A stretch of DNA of 64,000 bases from Paraburkholderia acidicola (GCF_002362315.1 NZ_MTZV01000004.1:930001-994000); one strand, 5' to 3'; shown: positions 37,111-48,270, counted from the first letter of the stretch. Numbers and translations: made by a program. The notes: a model not told the origin generated them from the sequence alone.

Positions 37111-38004
37111 ATGCGCATTATCCTGATCACCGGTATCTCCGGCTCCGGCAAATCGGTTGCACTGAACGCGCTCGAAGACGCGGGCTATTACTGCGTCGAC
37201 AACCTGCCGCCGCGTTTCCTGCCCGAACTCGCTGCTTACCTCGCCGACGACCGGCAAGACAAACTTGCTGTCGCCATCGATGCGCGCTCCAGCGCGTCGC
37301 TCGACGAAATGCCCGCCATCATCCGCGATCTCGCCCGCGAACACGATGTCCGCGTACTGTTCCTCAACGCCAGCACGCAGTCGCTGATTCAGCGCTTTTC
37401 GGAAACGCGCCGCCGCCATCCGCTGTCGGGCTCGACCGCGCACGACGCCGACGTCGGCCTGCTTACCTCGCTCGGCGAAGCAATCGAGCGCGAACGTGAA
37501 CTGGTCGCGGGTCTCGCCGAATTCGGCCACCAGATTGATACGAGCAACCTGCGCGCCAATGCACTACGCGCATGGGTCAAGCGCTTCGTCGAACAGGAAC
37601 GCAACGGCCTTGCGCTGACGTTCGAATCATTCGGTTTCAAACGCGGTGTGCCGCTCGATGCCGATTTCGTTTTCGACGTGCGTACGTTGCCTAATCCATA
37701 CTACGACCGCGAGTTGCGTCCGCTTACAGGTCTCGACAAACCAGTCATCGATTTCCTCGACGCATTGCCGGTTGTGCACGAGATGATCGACGATATCGAA
37801 GCGTTTCTCGTGAAATGGTTGCCGCATTTCCGCGACGACAATCGCAGTTACCTCACCGTCGCCATCGGATGCACCGGTGGGCAGCATCGTTCGGTGTTCA
37901 TTGCGCAGACGCTCGCCGCGCGTCTCGCGAAGGCAGCAAACGTCATCGTGCGGCACAGGGACGCGCCGATCGAGGTCGGCGAATCGTCGAAACTGATCGC
38001 TTAA
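37111..38004 (+). CDS. rapZ: RNase adapter protein RapZ
   Basis: A 297-residue nucleotide-binding protein of the YvcJ/RapZ family. Walker A is [10 protein letters not shown] (about 8-17), a Walker-B-like [10 protein letters not shown] lies in the second half, and the conserved [13 protein letters not shown] is near residue 255. In enterobacteria RapZ delivers the GlmZ sRNA to RNase E to tune GlcN-6-P synthesis. The basic C-terminal tail used for RNA binding there is not obvious here, so the RNA role may differ. Confidence 0.92.
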   Translation: MRIILITGISGSGKSVALNALEDAGYYCVDNLPPRFLPELAAYLADDRQDKLAVAIDARSSASLDEMPAIIRDLAREHDVRVLFLNASTQSLIQRFSETRRRHPLSGSTAHDADVGLLTSLGEAIERERELVAGLAEFGHQIDTSNLRANALRAWVKRFVEQERNGLALTFESFGFKRGVPLDADFVFDVRTLPNPYYDRELRPLTGLDKPVIDFLDALPVVHEMIDDIEAFLVKWLPHFRDDNRSYLTVAIGCTGGQHRSVFIAQTLAARLAKAANVIVRHRDAPIEVGESSKLIA

Positions 38005-38042
38005 CCGGCCGTATCGCGCGGCCCTAACCGAAGCGTTGCGCC

Positions 38043-38675
38043 ATGCCTACCCCTGCCGTGCTTGCCGACTTGCCGCTCTTCCCGCTGCATACGGTGCTGT
38101 TCCCCGATGGGCTGCTGCCCCTCAAGATTTTCGAAGCGCGCTATCTGGACATGGCGCGCGACTGTCTGCGCGCTAAAACGCCGTTCGGCGTGTGTCTGCT
38201 GAAAAGCGGCGGTGAAGTCGCGAAGTCCGACGAACCGTCGGTACCTGAAGCAGTCGGTTGCCTCGCTGAAATTTCGCAATGCGACGTTGAAACCGTCGGC
38301 GTGTTGCTGATCCGCGCACGCGGTACGCGGCGCTTTCGCTTACTGTCGCATCGAGTGGAAACGGGTGGTTTGCTGGTCGGGATGGCCGAGCCGCTCGGCG
38401 ACGATATGCCGCTGGAAGGAAACGAACAACTCGCGAAATTCGGCGCGTGTGCAGAAGTGCTCGAACGCATCATCGCAACGATCCGCGAACGCGACGCTGA
38501 CAGTCTGCCGTTCGCGGAACCGTTCAGACTCGAAGATCCGTCGTGGGTATCGAACCGTCTGGCCGAAGTGCTGCCGATCGCGCTACGCGCGCGGCAAAAG
38601 CTGATGGAACTGCAGGATGCAGGGGCGCGTATCGACGTGGTTCATCACTACATGCAGCAACATCAGCTGCTTTAG
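38043..38675 (+). CDS. Lon N-terminal-domain protein (LON substrate-binding domain only)
   Basis: A 210-residue stand-alone Lon N-terminal domain (LPLFPLHTVLFPDGLLPLKIFEARYL). It lacks the ATPase and protease parts of Lon, so it may bind unfolded or specific proteins without degrading them. It starts 38 nt after rapZ on the same strand and converges on mutY with a 20-nt gap. Function unknown. Confidence 0.85.
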   Translation: MPTPAVLADLPLFPLHTVLFPDGLLPLKIFEARYLDMARDCLRAKTPFGVCLLKSGGEVAKSDEPSVPEAVGCLAEISQCDVETVGVLLIRARGTRRFRLLSHRVETGGLLVGMAEPLGDDMPLEGNEQLAKFGACAEVLERIIATIRERDADSLPFAEPFRLEDPSWVSNRLAEVLPIALRARQKLMELQDAGARIDVVHHYMQQHQLL

Positions 38676-38695
38676 TTCCGCGCGTCATCGCACCT

Positions 38696-39844
38696 CTACA
38701 GCAACGATCCCTGCAAACCGTCGAGCAGCTTGCGAACCGGCGCGGGCACACCGTACGCATCGATATCGCGCAGCGAGACCCACGCGGTTTCTGCATCACC
38801 CGCGGCAATGGTTGCTCCAACGCCACGTCCAAGTTCGGCAATACGCGGCTCGATATCGAGCTTGAAATGCGTGAACGTGTGCGTAAGCGGTGCGAGCGGC
38901 GACACTGCGCCGTTCGCGCCGAACGCATGCGCGCGCTCTGCGAGCGCGGTTTCATCGGCGGCTTCGGGCAGGCTCCACAGTCCGCCCCAGATGCCGGACG
39001 GCGGGCGCTTCTCCAGCATCACGGCATCGCCATCGCACAGCACGAGCATCCACGTACGTCGCCTCGGCACGGCTTTCTTCGGACGTGCTGCGGGCAACTC
39101 GCGCTGACGTCCGGTCGCATTCGCAACGCAGTCGGCCGCGAACGGGCACCGTCCGCATTCTGGCTTGCCGCGCACGCATAACGTCGCACCCAGATCCATC
39201 AAACCCTGCGTATAGGCGCTTACGTCTACGTCATTCGTACTCGATGGCAACAGCGATTCGGCGAGCGTCCACATCGCGTTCTCGATGCGTTTCTCGCCAG
39301 GAAATCCTTCGACACCGAACACACGCGCCAGCACCCGCTTCACGTTGCCGTCGAGAATCGTTGCGCGCGCACCGAATGCAAACGATGCGATCGCCGCCGC
39401 CGTCGACCGACCAATGCCGGGCAATTCCGCCAGCGCATCCACCGATGCAGGAAACGCCCCGCCATGCTGCTCGACAACCGCCTGCGCGCAGCGATGCAGA
39501 TTACGCGCACGCGAGTAGTAGCCGAGACCGGCCCATAGCGCCATCACGTCGTCGAGCGGCGCGGCGGCCAACGCGGCGACGTCCGGAAAACGCGCGAGAA
39601 ACCGCGCGTAATACGGAATCACCGTCGACACCTGCGTCTGCTGCAACATGATTTCCGACAACCAGATGCGATAGGGATCGCGCGTGTTTTGCCAGGGCAG
39701 GTCATGACGACCGTGCTGGCGCTGCCAGGCAATCAGGCGCGCGGCAAAACCGGCACGCACCGCCGGTGCGGGCAAAACCGCGGCATTGCCGGAAGCATCG
39801 GCGGCGGCAGACGAAGCGCGTCGCGAAGAGGACGATACGTACAT
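38696..39844 (-). CDS. mutY: A/G-specific adenine DNA glycosylase
   Basis: A 382-residue base-excision enzyme removing adenine opposite 8-oxoguanine. The catalytic Glu lies in WLSEIMLQQTQVSTVI; the helix-hairpin-helix with catalytic Asp is at LPGIGRSTAAAI...LDGNVKRVLAR. The iron-sulfur cysteines follow the pattern C-x6-C-x2-C-x5-C (CVRGKPECGRCPFAADC). The C-terminal MutT-like 8-oxoG recognition domain is present. The ATG at 39844 is preferred; about 30 residues precede the glycosylase core. It lies 13 nt after mutM, so the two GO-repair genes form one transcription unit. Confidence 0.94.
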   Translation of the reverse strand: MYVSSSSRRASSAAADASGNAAVLPAPAVRAGFAARLIAWQRQHGRHDLPWQNTRDPYRIWLSEIMLQQTQVSTVIPYYARFLARFPDVAALAAAPLDDVMALWAGLGYYSRARNLHRCAQAVVEQHGGAFPASVDALAELPGIGRSTAAAIASFAFGARATILDGNVKRVLARVFGVEGFPGEKRIENAMWTLAESLLPSSTNDVDVSAYTQGLMDLGATLCVRGKPECGRCPFAADCVANATGRQRELPAARPKKAVPRRRTWMLVLCDGDAVMLEKRPPSGIWGGLWSLPEAADETALAERAHAFGANGAVSPLAPLTHTFTHFKLDIEPRIAELGRGVGATIAAGDAETAWVSLRDIDAYGVPAPVRKLLDGLQGSLL

Positions 39845-39857
39845 GGATAGTGAGCGC

Positions 39858-40688
39858 CTAGCGCTGGCAGGTCGGGCAGTAGTAAGTCGAACGCTGCCCC
39901 TGCACGATCTGTTTGATCGGCGTTCCGCACACGCGGCATGGCAGCCCCGCGCGATCATAGACGAAATAGTCGAGCTGGAAGTAACCGCTCTCACCATCGC
40001 TACCGACGAAATCGCGCAACGTGCTACCGCCCTTTTCGATGGCGGCCGCGAGCGTCACACGAACCGCATCCGCAAGCAAACCGTAACGAACCAGCGAGAT
40101 GCGGCCCGCGGGCGTGGTCGGACGGATGCCCGCGCGAAAGAGGCTTTCGGAAGCGTAAATATTCCCCACGCCTACGACCACCTCGCCCGCCAGCAGCACC
40201 TGCTTGATGGACACCTTGCGCCCGCGCGTCTCGCGATGCATCAGCGCGCCGTTAAACGCCGAGGCGAACGGCTCGATGCCAAGCCCCGCCAGTAAAGGAT
40301 GGCCGAGCACATCGCCGTCGGCGCGCGGATGCCACAGTACGGCTCCGAAGCGGCGCGGATCGCGATAGCGCAAAATGAACTCGTCGAAAATCCAGTCGAC
40401 GTGATCGTGCTTCGCGGCGACAGGCGGGTGCGGCATATTGCGCAGCACCCGCAACGTACCGGTCATGCCGAGATGCACGATGAACCAGCCGTCGTCGACT
40501 TCGAACAGCAGGTACTTGCCGCGCCGCTCGACCTTGTGGACGATCCGGCCGCGCAAGGTTGCGGCGAGTCCTGCCGGGATCGGCCAGCGCAATGCGGGCG
40601 TGCGCACGTCGACGCGTTCGACGCGGCGGCCGGCCACATAGGGCTCGATTCCTCGACGGGTAACTTCAACTTCTGGCAACTCTGGCAT
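39858..40688 (-). CDS. mutM: Formamidopyrimidine-DNA glycosylase
   Basis: A 276-residue enzyme excising 8-oxoguanine and formamidopyrimidines. The N-terminus is MPELPEVE, whose Pro2 becomes the catalytic nucleophile after Met removal. The zinc finger at the C-terminus is intact (CRVCGTPI ... YYCPTCQR). The start at 40688 is fixed by the need for Pro2 although the frame is open upstream. It is divergent from the TPR protein gene and immediately upstream of mutY. Confidence 0.95.
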   Translation of the reverse strand: MPELPEVEVTRRGIEPYVAGRRVERVDVRTPALRWPIPAGLAATLRGRIVHKVERRGKYLLFEVDDGWFIVHLGMTGTLRVLRNMPHPPVAAKHDHVDWIFDEFILRYRDPRRFGAVLWHPRADGDVLGHPLLAGLGIEPFASAFNGALMHRETRGRKVSIKQVLLAGEVVVGVGNIYASESLFRAGIRPTTPAGRISLVRYGLLADAVRVTLAAAIEKGGSTLRDFVGSDGESGYFQLDYFVYDRAGLPCRVCGTPIKQIVQGQRSTYYCPTCQR

Positions 40689-40775
40689 GTCTAACTGGTC
40701 TGCAACTTGCGTGAGTGGTTGTGCGCGTATTGTAGCGAGCGCGTTACAATCGTCCGAAACATTGAACGGATTTCC

Positions 40776-42620
40776 ATGAACCTGTCCTTCGTGAAGCTGC
40801 TTTCGATGAAGCGCGCCGCGCGCGCTTCGCATCTGCCGCACGCCGTCTCCCCGCGCCGGCTACTCGGCGCCGCCGTTCTCGCTGCCTGGACGTTTGCCGC
40901 GCTGCCTGCGCACGCGCAAGACTCATCGTCGGATTCCGATGATTCCTCGGTGACGTTGCCCGACGCACTCGGTCCGCAAACGTCCGCTGAAGCGAAGGAT
41001 CTGCCGAGCATTCAGCTGAACAGCCAGATCGTGTTCCAGGTACTCGCGGCCGAAGTCGCGTTGCAGCGGAACCAGCCGGCGCCGGCCTATCAGACGTATC
41101 TTGCGCTCGCGCGTGACACGCACGACCCGCGCATGGCGCAACGCGCGACCGAAATTGCGCTGGCCGCCCAGAGCCCGTCCGATGCGCTGACCGCGGCGCA
41201 GTTGTGGCAGCAATATGCGCCCAGCTCGGAACGCGCGGCCCAGCTCGACGCATCGCTGCTCGTGCTGTCCGGCAAGCCCGACGACGCTGAGCCGCTACTT
41301 GCCCGCGAACTCGCCAGAATTCCGGCCGACAATCGCGGCAACGGCATTCTCGCGTTGCAGCTGCTGCTGTCGCGCGGACCGAATCGTGTCGGCGGTCTGC
41401 ACGTGCTGCAAGACCTGCTGAAAAACGACCTGAACCGACCCGAAGCGCAACTGGCCATCGCTCGCCAGCAACTCGTTGCGGACGACGCACCAGGCGCGCG
41501 CAAATCGCTCGAGCAGGCGCTCAGCCTGAAGCCCGACTACCTGCCGGCAGCACTGACGCTGACGCAGATGGGCCCGGACGAGCGCAAGGAAGGCACCGCA
41601 TCGATCGAAAAATACGTCCAGCAGAATCCGAAGTCGCATGATGCGCGCCTCGCGCTCGCCCAGGTCTACCTGGCCAGCAATCGTCTCGACGACGCGCAGA
41701 AGCAGTTCGAGATCATGCACAAGGACAATCCGAACGATCTCACGCCGTTAATGGCGCTCGGACTCATCAAGATCCAGCAGAAGCAACCGGCCGAAGCCCA
41801 GACCTATCTGACGCAGTATGCGCAGAAAGCCGAAACGACGCCGGGCGCGGACGCAGGCCAGGCGTACATCTATCTCGCGCAACTCTCGCTCGAGCAGAAG
41901 AACGACGCGGCGGCAATCGGCTGGCTCGACAAGATTTCGCCGGCCAGCCAGCAGTACTTTCCCGCGCAGATCACGCGCGCGCAGCTGCTGGAAAAAGAAG
42001 GCAAACCGGACGATGCACGCAAGCTGCTCGCCGGCGTCCAGGCGACGGACCCGCGCGACCAGGCGCTGGTCGCGCGCACCGACGCGGCCATCCTGTTCGA
42101 CACGAAGCGTTACCCGGAAGCTGAAACGCGACTGGCCCAGGCCACCGCCGATTTCCCGGACGATCCCGATCTGACCTATGACTACGCCATGGCCGCGGAA
42201 AAAAACGGCCACTACGAAGTGATGGAAGGACAGTTGCGCAAGCTGATCCGCGCGCAGCCGGACAACCCGCAGGCGTATAACGCGCTCGGCTATTCGCTGG
42301 CCGATCGCAACCAGCGTCTGCCGGAAGCCGACAGGCTGGTGGAAAAAGCCTCGGCGCTTGCACCTGACGACGCGTTCATCATGGACAGCGTCGGCTGGGT
42401 GAAGTACCGCCTCGGCGATACCGCGAATGCCATCAAGCTGCTGCGCAAGGCCTACGATCTGCAGCCGAATGCGGAAATCGGCGCGCATCTCGGCGAGGTG
42501 CTGTGGCAGACCGGCGCTCAGGATCAGGCGCGTGCGACATGGCGTGAAGCCAAAAAGCTCGAGCCGGACAACGATACGCTCGTGAATACGCTTAAACGCC
42601 TTCAGGTGAACGATCTCTGA
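40776..42620 (+). CDS. Tetratricopeptide-repeat protein, secreted or periplasmic
   Basis: A 614-residue protein with a signal peptide ending near residue 47 (LPAHAQD) and many degenerate TPR units between about 75 and 600, the clearest near the C-terminus ([53 protein letters not shown]). TPR arrays bind partner proteins. Its stop overlaps the lolB start by 1 nt; this fixed pairing in betaproteobacteria suggests a role in outer-membrane or lipoprotein biogenesis, as inference. Confidence 0.85.
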   Translation: MNLSFVKLLSMKRAARASHLPHAVSPRRLLGAAVLAAWTFAALPAHAQDSSSDSDDSSVTLPDALGPQTSAEAKDLPSIQLNSQIVFQVLAAEVALQRNQPAPAYQTYLALARDTHDPRMAQRATEIALAAQSPSDALTAAQLWQQYAPSSERAAQLDASLLVLSGKPDDAEPLLARELARIPADNRGNGILALQLLLSRGPNRVGGLHVLQDLLKNDLNRPEAQLAIARQQLVADDAPGARKSLEQALSLKPDYLPAALTLTQMGPDERKEGTASIEKYVQQNPKSHDARLALAQVYLASNRLDDAQKQFEIMHKDNPNDLTPLMALGLIKIQQKQPAEAQTYLTQYAQKAETTPGADAGQAYIYLAQLSLEQKNDAAAIGWLDKISPASQQYFPAQITRAQLLEKEGKPDDARKLLAGVQATDPRDQALVARTDAAILFDTKRYPEAETRLAQATADFPDDPDLTYDYAMAAEKNGHYEVMEGQLRKLIRAQPDNPQAYNALGYSLADRNQRLPEADRLVEKASALAPDDAFIMDSVGWVKYRLGDTANAIKLLRKAYDLQPNAEIGAHLGEVLWQTGAQDQARATWREAKKLEPDNDTLVNTLKRLQVNDL

Positions 42621-43255
42621 TGCCGGGTTTCCACACCACCTTTCTTCAACCGCCGCGCCGCGCTTCGTTTAGCCTCGCGCTCTGCGCGGCGGCTGTCGTC
42701 GCGCTGTCGGGCTGCGCGTCGGTGCAGCCTCGAGGACCGTCCACGTCGAATGCGGCTACGGCACTGTCGACGCAAACCACCCGCGCCTACCACGGCCGCT
42801 TTGCGGTCCAGTACGACGACCAGAACGGCCAGCAGCGCAACGCGTACGGCAATTTCGACTGGCAGGAAACCGGCGACACCGTCACCGTGCAGTTGCGCAA
42901 TCCGCTCGGCCAGACGCTGGCGATCATCACGTCGTCGCCGGCTTCGGCATCGCTTGAGCTGCCAAATCGCCAGCCGCTCACCGCCGATAACGTCTCCACG
43001 CTGATGCAGAACGCAATCGGCTTCGCGCTGCCCGTCGAAGGGCTGCGCTACTGGCTGCAGCCGTCCGTCGCGCCGACTTCGCACGCGACCACCGTCCCGG
43101 ACCCGGAACAACCCATGCGGCTCAAGGAAATCGAGCAGGACGGCTGGACCATCGATTACGTGGCCTATGCGGACGCCCCGGCCACCGGGCTGAAGCGCGT
43201 CAACCTGACTCGCCAGGACCCGCCGCTCGCCATCAAGCTCGTGCTCGACCAGTAA
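42620..43255 (+). CDS. lolB: Outer-membrane lipoprotein receptor LolB
   Basis: A 211-residue lipoprotein that accepts lipoproteins from LolA and inserts them in the outer membrane. The lipobox LSGCAS (Cys near residue 32) follows a hydrophobic signal. The core [20 protein letters not shown] matches LolB. It is translationally coupled to the TPR gene and is followed by ispE 22 nt later, the usual lolB-ispE-tRNA-prs order. Confidence 0.92.
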   Translation: MPGFHTTFLQPPRRASFSLALCAAAVVALSGCASVQPRGPSTSNAATALSTQTTRAYHGRFAVQYDDQNGQQRNAYGNFDWQETGDTVTVQLRNPLGQTLAIITSSPASASLELPNRQPLTADNVSTLMQNAIGFALPVEGLRYWLQPSVAPTSHATTVPDPEQPMRLKEIEQDGWTIDYVAYADAPATGLKRVNLTRQDPPLAIKLVLDQ

Positions 43256-43277
43256 CCGCCCGCATTTCACCCCGCTC

Positions 43278-44159
43278 ATGATCGAAACGACCGATTCGCT
43301 GCGCGACTGTCTCGCACCAGCGAAACTGAATCTGTTCCTGCATATCACCGGGCGGCGCCCGGACGGCTATCACGCGCTCCAGACCGTCTTCCAGTTGCTC
43401 GACTGGGGCGACACGCTGCACTTCACGCGCCGCTCCGACGGCCAGATCGTGCGCCGCACCGCCGTCGCCGACGTACCCGCGGAACACGACCTGACCGTAC
43501 GCGCCGCCACGCTGCTGAAAGCCCATACGGGCACCGGTGCAGGCGTCGACATTGAGATCGACAAGCGTCTGCCGATGGGCGCCGGGCTCGGCGGTGGCAG
43601 TTCCGACGCCGCAACGACGCTACTCGCCCTGAACCGCCTGTGGAAACTCGACCTGCCGCGCGCCGAACTGCAGACGCTCGCGCTCAAGCTGGGCGCGGAC
43701 GTGCCGTTCTTCGTGTTCGGACAAAACGCGTTCGCCGAGGGTGTCGGCGAAGCCTTACAGGCGGTACAATTGCCGCCGCGTTATTTCCTCGTTGTCACCC
43801 CGCAAGTACACGTTCCGACCGCGGTGATTTTTTCCGAGAGAGCGTTGACAAGGGATTCGAAACCCCTCACAATTGCGGACTTCCTTGCACAAGACAGTTG
43901 CAAAACAGGTTGGCCCGACAGTTTTGGCCGAAATGACATGCAACCGGTTGTCGTGGGAAAATACGCGGAAGTTGCGCAGGTGCTCAGGTGGTTTGACAAC
44001 ATCGCACCCGCGCGGATGACCGGATCGGGCGCCAGCGTCTTTGCAGCGTTCCAGAGTCAGCGCGAAGCAGAACAGGCACAAGCCCGACTGCCAGCCGGCT
44101 GGAACAGCGCAGTCACCGCGAGCCTGGATACGCATCCACTCTTTGACTTCGCGTCATAA
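43278..44159 (+). CDS. ispE: 4-diphosphocytidyl-2-C-methyl-D-erythritol kinase
   Basis: A 293-residue GHMP kinase of the MEP isoprenoid pathway, phosphorylating CDP-methylerythritol. The ATP-binding motif is [14 protein letters not shown] (about 98-111), the N-terminus [20 protein letters not shown] and the C-terminal [12 protein letters not shown] are typical. Length is normal. tRNA-Gln follows 55 nt later. Confidence 0.95.
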   Translation: MIETTDSLRDCLAPAKLNLFLHITGRRPDGYHALQTVFQLLDWGDTLHFTRRSDGQIVRRTAVADVPAEHDLTVRAATLLKAHTGTGAGVDIEIDKRLPMGAGLGGGSSDAATTLLALNRLWKLDLPRAELQTLALKLGADVPFFVFGQNAFAEGVGEALQAVQLPPRYFLVVTPQVHVPTAVIFSERALTRDSKPLTIADFLAQDSCKTGWPDSFGRNDMQPVVVGKYAEVAQVLRWFDNIAPARMTGSGASVFAAFQSQREAEQAQARLPAGWNSAVTASLDTHPLFDFAS

Positions 44160-44214
44160 AGTTTTGCGTCGTCGGATGGTCCTACACACATCCGGCGAAG
44201 CTCAAAGTTAGTGT

Positions 44215-44291
44215 AGGGGAGTCGCCAAGTTGGTTAAGGCACCGGATTTTGATTCCGGCATTCGAGGGTTCGAGTCCTTCCTCCCCTGCCA
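44215..44291 (+). tRNA. tRNA-Gln (anticodon TTG)
   Basis: A 77-nt cloverleaf including an encoded CCA. The acceptor strands AGGGGAG (44215-44221) and CTCCCCT (44281-44287) pair fully, with discriminator G as required for glutamine. The anticodon stem CCGGA/TCCGG encloses the loop TTTTGAT, giving anticodon TTG, which reads CAA and CAG. The T-arm contains GGTTCGAGTCC. It lies between ispE and prs and is probably processed from their transcript. Confidence 0.96.
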
Positions 44292-44335
44292 AAAATTCTC
44301 GCATTTCCTCGCCCCCAGCCTGACACAGGTGCACG

Positions 44336-45292
44336 ATGAGCAGCCATGACGGCCTGATGGTTTTTACTGGCAACGCTAATCCCGAGCTTGCACAGGAAGT
44401 CGTCAAAATCCTCGGTATTCCACTCGGCAAGGCGATGGTCAGCCGGTTTTCGGATGGCGAAATCCAGGTCGAGATCCAGGAAAACGTCCGCGGCAAGGAT
44501 GTCTTCGTGCTGCAGTCCACCTGCGCACCGGCGAACGACAACCTGATGGAACTGATGATCATGGTCGATGCGCTCAAGCGCGCATCCGCAGGCCGGATCA
44601 CCGCAGCCATCCCGTACTTCGGCTATGCCCGCCAGGATCGCCGGCCGCGCTCGGCGCGTGTCGCGATCTCCGCGAAAGTCGTCGCGAACATGCTGGAAAT
44701 CGCGGGTGTCGAGCGGATCATCACGATGGATCTGCACGCCGACCAGATTCAAGGTTTCTTCGACATTCCGGTCGACAACATCTACGCGACGCCTGTGCTG
44801 CTCGGCGATCTGCGCAAGCAGAACTACGAAGATCTGCTGGTCGTATCGCCGGACGTCGGCGGTGTGGTGCGGGCCCGGGCGCTGGCGAAGCAGCTTAACT
44901 GCGATCTCGCGATCATCGACAAGCGCCGACCGAAGGCGAACATCGCCGAAGTGATGAACATCATCGGTGAAGTGGACGGTCGGACCTGCGTGATCATGGA
45001 CGACATGGTCGATACAGCAGGCACGCTGTGCAAGGCTGCGCAGGTACTGAAAGAACGCGGCGCGAAGCAGGTGTTTGCATACGCGACGCACCCGGTGCTG
45101 TCGGGTGGCGCAGGCGAACGTATCGCCGCATCGGCCCTCGACGAACTGGTCGTCACCGATACGATCCCGCTCGGCGAAGAAGCGCGCTCGTGCGCCAAGA
45201 TCCGCTCGCTGACCAGCGCGGGTCTGCTGGCCGAGACGTTCTCGCGGATTCGCCGCGGCGACTCGGTAATGTCGCTGTTCGCAGAGAGTTAA
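44336..45292 (+). CDS. prs: Ribose-phosphate pyrophosphokinase
   Basis: A 318-residue PRPP synthetase feeding purine, pyrimidine, histidine and NAD synthesis. The ATP-binding region ([19 protein letters not shown]), the metal-binding [11 protein letters not shown] and the PRPP loop [13 protein letters not shown] are intact. Length matches class I enzymes. Two hairpins follow before rplY. Confidence 0.96.
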   Translation: MSSHDGLMVFTGNANPELAQEVVKILGIPLGKAMVSRFSDGEIQVEIQENVRGKDVFVLQSTCAPANDNLMELMIMVDALKRASAGRITAAIPYFGYARQDRRPRSARVAISAKVVANMLEIAGVERIITMDLHADQIQGFFDIPVDNIYATPVLLGDLRKQNYEDLLVVSPDVGGVVRARALAKQLNCDLAIIDKRRPKANIAEVMNIIGEVDGRTCVIMDDMVDTAGTLCKAAQVLKERGAKQVFAYATHPVLSGGAGERIAASALDELVVTDTIPLGEEARSCAKIRSLTSAGLLAETFSRIRRGDSVMSLFAES

Positions 45293-45339
45293 AGCATTTG
45301 CAGGTGTGCAGCAGGTTTGCTGCTGCATGCCGGCACAAT

Positions 45340-45375
45340 CGACATGAACGGACGAAGGTTCATGTCGTTTAGTTT
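45340..45375 (+). terminator. Strong hairpin after prs
   Basis: CGACATGAAC (45340-45349) pairs perfectly with GTTCATGTCG (45358-45367) around an 8-nt loop and is followed by TTTAGTTT. It may terminate or attenuate prs transcription ahead of rplY, or protect the 3' end of the prs message. Confidence 0.5.
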
Positions 45376-45410
45376 GGGGCCTCCATCCGCAAGGTGAGTG
45401 GCCCCGTTTT
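45376..45410 (+). terminator. Second hairpin in the prs-rplY gap
   Basis: GGGGCC (45376-45381) pairs with GGCCCC (45400-45405) around an 18-nt loop, followed by GTTTT. It is weaker than the hairpin just before it. It could be the terminator proper or part of a rplY leader structure. Confidence 0.45.
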
Positions 45411-45445
45411 ACTGCCTGGTCGCGGGCAGCTAATGGAGAAACAAC

Positions 45446-46078
45446 ATGAAAGTAGTCGCTTTCGAGCGCAATCTGCATGGTACGGGTGCGAGCCGCCGCC
45501 TGCGTAACACGGGCAAGACCCCGGGTATCGTGTATGGCGCTGGTGCTGAACCGCAACTGATCGAGATCGATCACAACGCGCTGTGGCACGCGCTGAAGAA
45601 GGAAGTCTTCCACTCGTCGATTCTCGAGCTGGAAGTGGCTGGCAAGGAACAACAGGTTCTGCTGCGCGATGTGCAGTACCACCCGTTCCGTCAGATCGTG
45701 CTGCACGTGGATTTCCAGCGTGTCGACGCGAAGAAGAAGCTGCACACCAAGGTGCCGCTGCACTTCATGAATCAGGAAACCAACCCGGCTGTGAAGCTGT
45801 CGGGCGCGGTCATTTCGCACGTGCTGAACGAAGTCGAAATCGAGTGTCTGCCGGGCGATCTGCCGGAATTCCTCGAAGTCGATCTGGCGACCATCGAAGC
45901 CGGTCATTCGCTGCACGCGAAGGACATCGCACTGCCGAAGGGTGTCGCGCTCGTCGCGCACATCGAAGCAGAAAACCCGGTGATCGCCGCGGCGACGATT
46001 CCGGCTGGCGCCGTCTCGGACGACGCAGCTACAGGTAGCGCAGCTGCAGCAGGCGAAGGCGAAACACCCGCCGCCTGA
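45446..46078 (+). CDS. rplY: 50S ribosomal protein L25, Ctc type
   Basis: A 210-residue 5S rRNA-binding protein. The N-terminal L25 domain (about 1-95; [23 protein letters not shown]) is followed by the Ctc extension domain (about 96-190) and an Ala/Gly-rich tail. Length is that of the long Ctc form, not the 94-residue E. coli form. GGAG lies 8 nt before the ATG; a terminator follows at 46131-46164. Confidence 0.95.
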   Translation: MKVVAFERNLHGTGASRRLRNTGKTPGIVYGAGAEPQLIEIDHNALWHALKKEVFHSSILELEVAGKEQQVLLRDVQYHPFRQIVLHVDFQRVDAKKKLHTKVPLHFMNQETNPAVKLSGAVISHVLNEVEIECLPGDLPEFLEVDLATIEAGHSLHAKDIALPKGVALVAHIEAENPVIAAATIPAGAVSDDAATGSAAAAGEGETPAA

Positions 46079-46130
46079 TCCAGTACAAGCTAGCGATCCT
46101 CTCGATCCGTTTCCATGAAACGGACGACGT

Positions 46131-46164
46131 AACCCGCCGAGGTTCGCCCCGGCGGGTTTTTTTT
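46131..46164 (+). terminator. Rho-independent terminator of rplY
   Basis: AACCCGCCG (46131-46139) pairs with CGGCGGGTT (46150-46158) around a 10-nt loop and runs into a tract of eight T residues. Confidence 0.88.
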
Positions 46165-46192
46165 CGCCTCTTTTTTTGCTCATGCTTTCATC

Positions 46193-46795
46193 ATGATCAA
46201 GCTGATCGTCGGGCTCGGCAATCCGGGCGCAGAGTACACCGCGACGCGTCACAACGCCGGCTTCTGGCTGGTCGATCAACTCGCGCGCGAGGCCGGCACG
46301 ACGTTGCGCGACGAGCGCCGCTTTCACGGCTTCTACGCGAAGGCGCGGTTGCATGGCGAAGAAGTGCATCTGCTGGAACCGCAGACGTACATGAACCGCT
46401 CCGGGCAGTCGGTCGTGGCGCTTGCGCACTTCTTCAAGATCCTGCCTGACGAGATTCTCGTCGCTCACGACGAACTCGATCTGCCGCCCGGTACCGTGAA
46501 GCTGAAGCTCGGTGGTGGTAGCGGCGGGCATAACGGGCTCAAGGACATCTCTTCACATCTGACCACGCAGCAGTACTGGCGCCTGCGTATCGGCATCGGC
46601 CATCCGCGCGATCTGATTCCCGAAAGCGCACGCGCCGGCGCAAAGCCGGACGTTGCGAACTTCGTGCTGAAGCCGCCGCGCCGGGAAGAACAGGATGTGA
46701 TCGATGCATCGATCGAGCGCGGCCTCGCGGTGATGCCGCAGATAATCAAAGGCGAACTCGAGCGTGCGATGATGCAGTTGCATCGCAACGCGTAA
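46193..46795 (+). CDS. pth: Peptidyl-tRNA hydrolase
   Basis: A 200-residue enzyme releasing peptides from stalled peptidyl-tRNA. The N-terminus [21 protein letters not shown] includes the catalytic His (in TRHNAGF), and [11 protein letters not shown] and [13 protein letters not shown] are conserved. Order rplY-pth is standard. It starts shortly after the rplY terminator and probably has its own promoter in the AT-richer stretch there. Confidence 0.95.
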   Translation: MIKLIVGLGNPGAEYTATRHNAGFWLVDQLAREAGTTLRDERRFHGFYAKARLHGEEVHLLEPQTYMNRSGQSVVALAHFFKILPDEILVAHDELDLPPGTVKLKLGGGSGGHNGLKDISSHLTTQQYWRLRIGIGHPRDLIPESARAGAKPDVANFVLKPPRREEQDVIDASIERGLAVMPQIIKGELERAMMQLHRNA

Positions 46796-46843
46796 TCGCG
46801 CTCTACCGTTTTTGAATGTGCGAGTTTTTTGCGGGAGGTTCGT

Positions 46844-47914
46844 TTGAGCCGTTACTGGAGTGACATCGTTCACCGCCTGACGCCTTACACGCCGGGCGAG
46901 CAGCCCGCGCTCGCGCATCCGGTCAAGCTGAACGCCAACGAAAACCCCTATCCGCCGTCGCCGCGCGTACTCGACGCAATCCGCGAGGAGCTCGGCGCAA
47001 CCGGCGATTCACTGCGGTGCTATCCAGATGCGACTGCACGCAAGCTACGTGTAGCGGTCGCCGCTCATCACGGCATCCGGCCTGAACAGGTGTTCGCCGG
47101 TAATGGCTCTGACGAAGTGCTGGCGCTCGTATTTCAGGCGCTGCTAAAGCATGCTCACCCTATCCTGTTCCCCGACGTCACCTACAGCTTCTATCCGACC
47201 TACGCGCGGCTCTACGAGGTCGACTATCGTACAGTGCCGCTCGATGCCGACTTCACGCTGCGCCTCGACGACTACGCGATACCCAACGGCGGCGTGCTGT
47301 TTCCGAACCCCAATGCCCCTACCGGACGGCCGCTATCGCTCGTGGAGATCGAACGGTTTGTCGCGGCGAATACGGAATCGGTGGTGGTGATCGACGAAGC
47401 GTATGTCGATTTCGGCGCGGAATCGGCGGTGTCGCTGATCGATCGTTACCCGCAGTTGCTGGTCGTGCAGACGGTGTCGAAGGCGCGTTCACTGGCGGGC
47501 ATGCGCATCGGCCTTGCGTTCGGCGATCCGGTGCTGCTCGATGCGCTGAACCGCGTGAAGGACAGTTTCAACTCGTATCCGCTCGATCGGCTCGCGCAGG
47601 CTGCGGCAACGGCCGCGTACGAAGACGGTGAGTGGTTTCGCGACACGTGTGCGAAGGTGATCGCGAGTCGCACGCGGCTATCGGCGGAATTAAGCGCGCT
47701 TGGCTTCGAGGTCGTGCCATCCGCTGCGAACTTCGTGCTCGCACGGCATCGCGCGCACGACGCAGCGACGCTGGCGACGCAACTCAGGGAAAGGGAAATT
47801 TTCGTGCGGCACTTCAAGCTGCCGCGTGTCGATCAGCATCTGCGTATATCGATCGGCACCGACGCTGAATGCGATGCGCTGGTCGATGCACTGCGTGACA
47901 TGCTTGCCATTTAA
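46844..47914 (+). CDS. hisC: Histidinol-phosphate aminotransferase
   Basis: A 356-residue PLP enzyme of histidine synthesis. The N-terminal [14 protein letters not shown], the [11 protein letters not shown] loop and the PLP-binding Lys in [14 protein letters not shown] are present. The start is a TTG at 46844, chosen because GGGAGG lies 5 nt before it; the TTG at 46829 would place that site inside the gene. It is separate from a histidine operon, as second hisC copies often are, so it may also act in aromatic amino-acid transamination. Confidence 0.92.
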   Translation: MSRYWSDIVHRLTPYTPGEQPALAHPVKLNANENPYPPSPRVLDAIREELGATGDSLRCYPDATARKLRVAVAAHHGIRPEQVFAGNGSDEVLALVFQALLKHAHPILFPDVTYSFYPTYARLYEVDYRTVPLDADFTLRLDDYAIPNGGVLFPNPNAPTGRPLSLVEIERFVAANTESVVVIDEAYVDFGAESAVSLIDRYPQLLVVQTVSKARSLAGMRIGLAFGDPVLLDALNRVKDSFNSYPLDRLAQAAATAAYEDGEWFRDTCAKVIASRTRLSAELSALGFEVVPSAANFVLARHRAHDAATLATQLREREIFVRHFKLPRVDQHLRISIGTDAECDALVDALRDMLAI

Positions 47915-47969
47915 CCGCTTGCTCACGCAGTCGCGCGATTGAGCTATTGCGCAACGACATAACGGCGGC

Positions 47970-47991
47970 CCGGTGCGACACGGCGCACCGG
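47970..47991. terminator. Hairpin between converging hisC and ferredoxin genes
   Basis: CCGGTGCG (47970-47977) pairs with CGCACCGG (47984-47991) around ACACGG. There is no T-tract on either side, so it is at best a weak bidirectional terminator. Confidence 0.35.
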
Positions 47992-48000
47992 CCGAACCCG

Positions 48001-48270
<270 letters not shown>

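Noticed and set aside
44234..46531. 765-codon minus-strand frame opposite tRNA-Gln, prs, rplY and part of pth
   Set aside because: It covers four certain features on the plus strand; its length is a by-product of high GC content.
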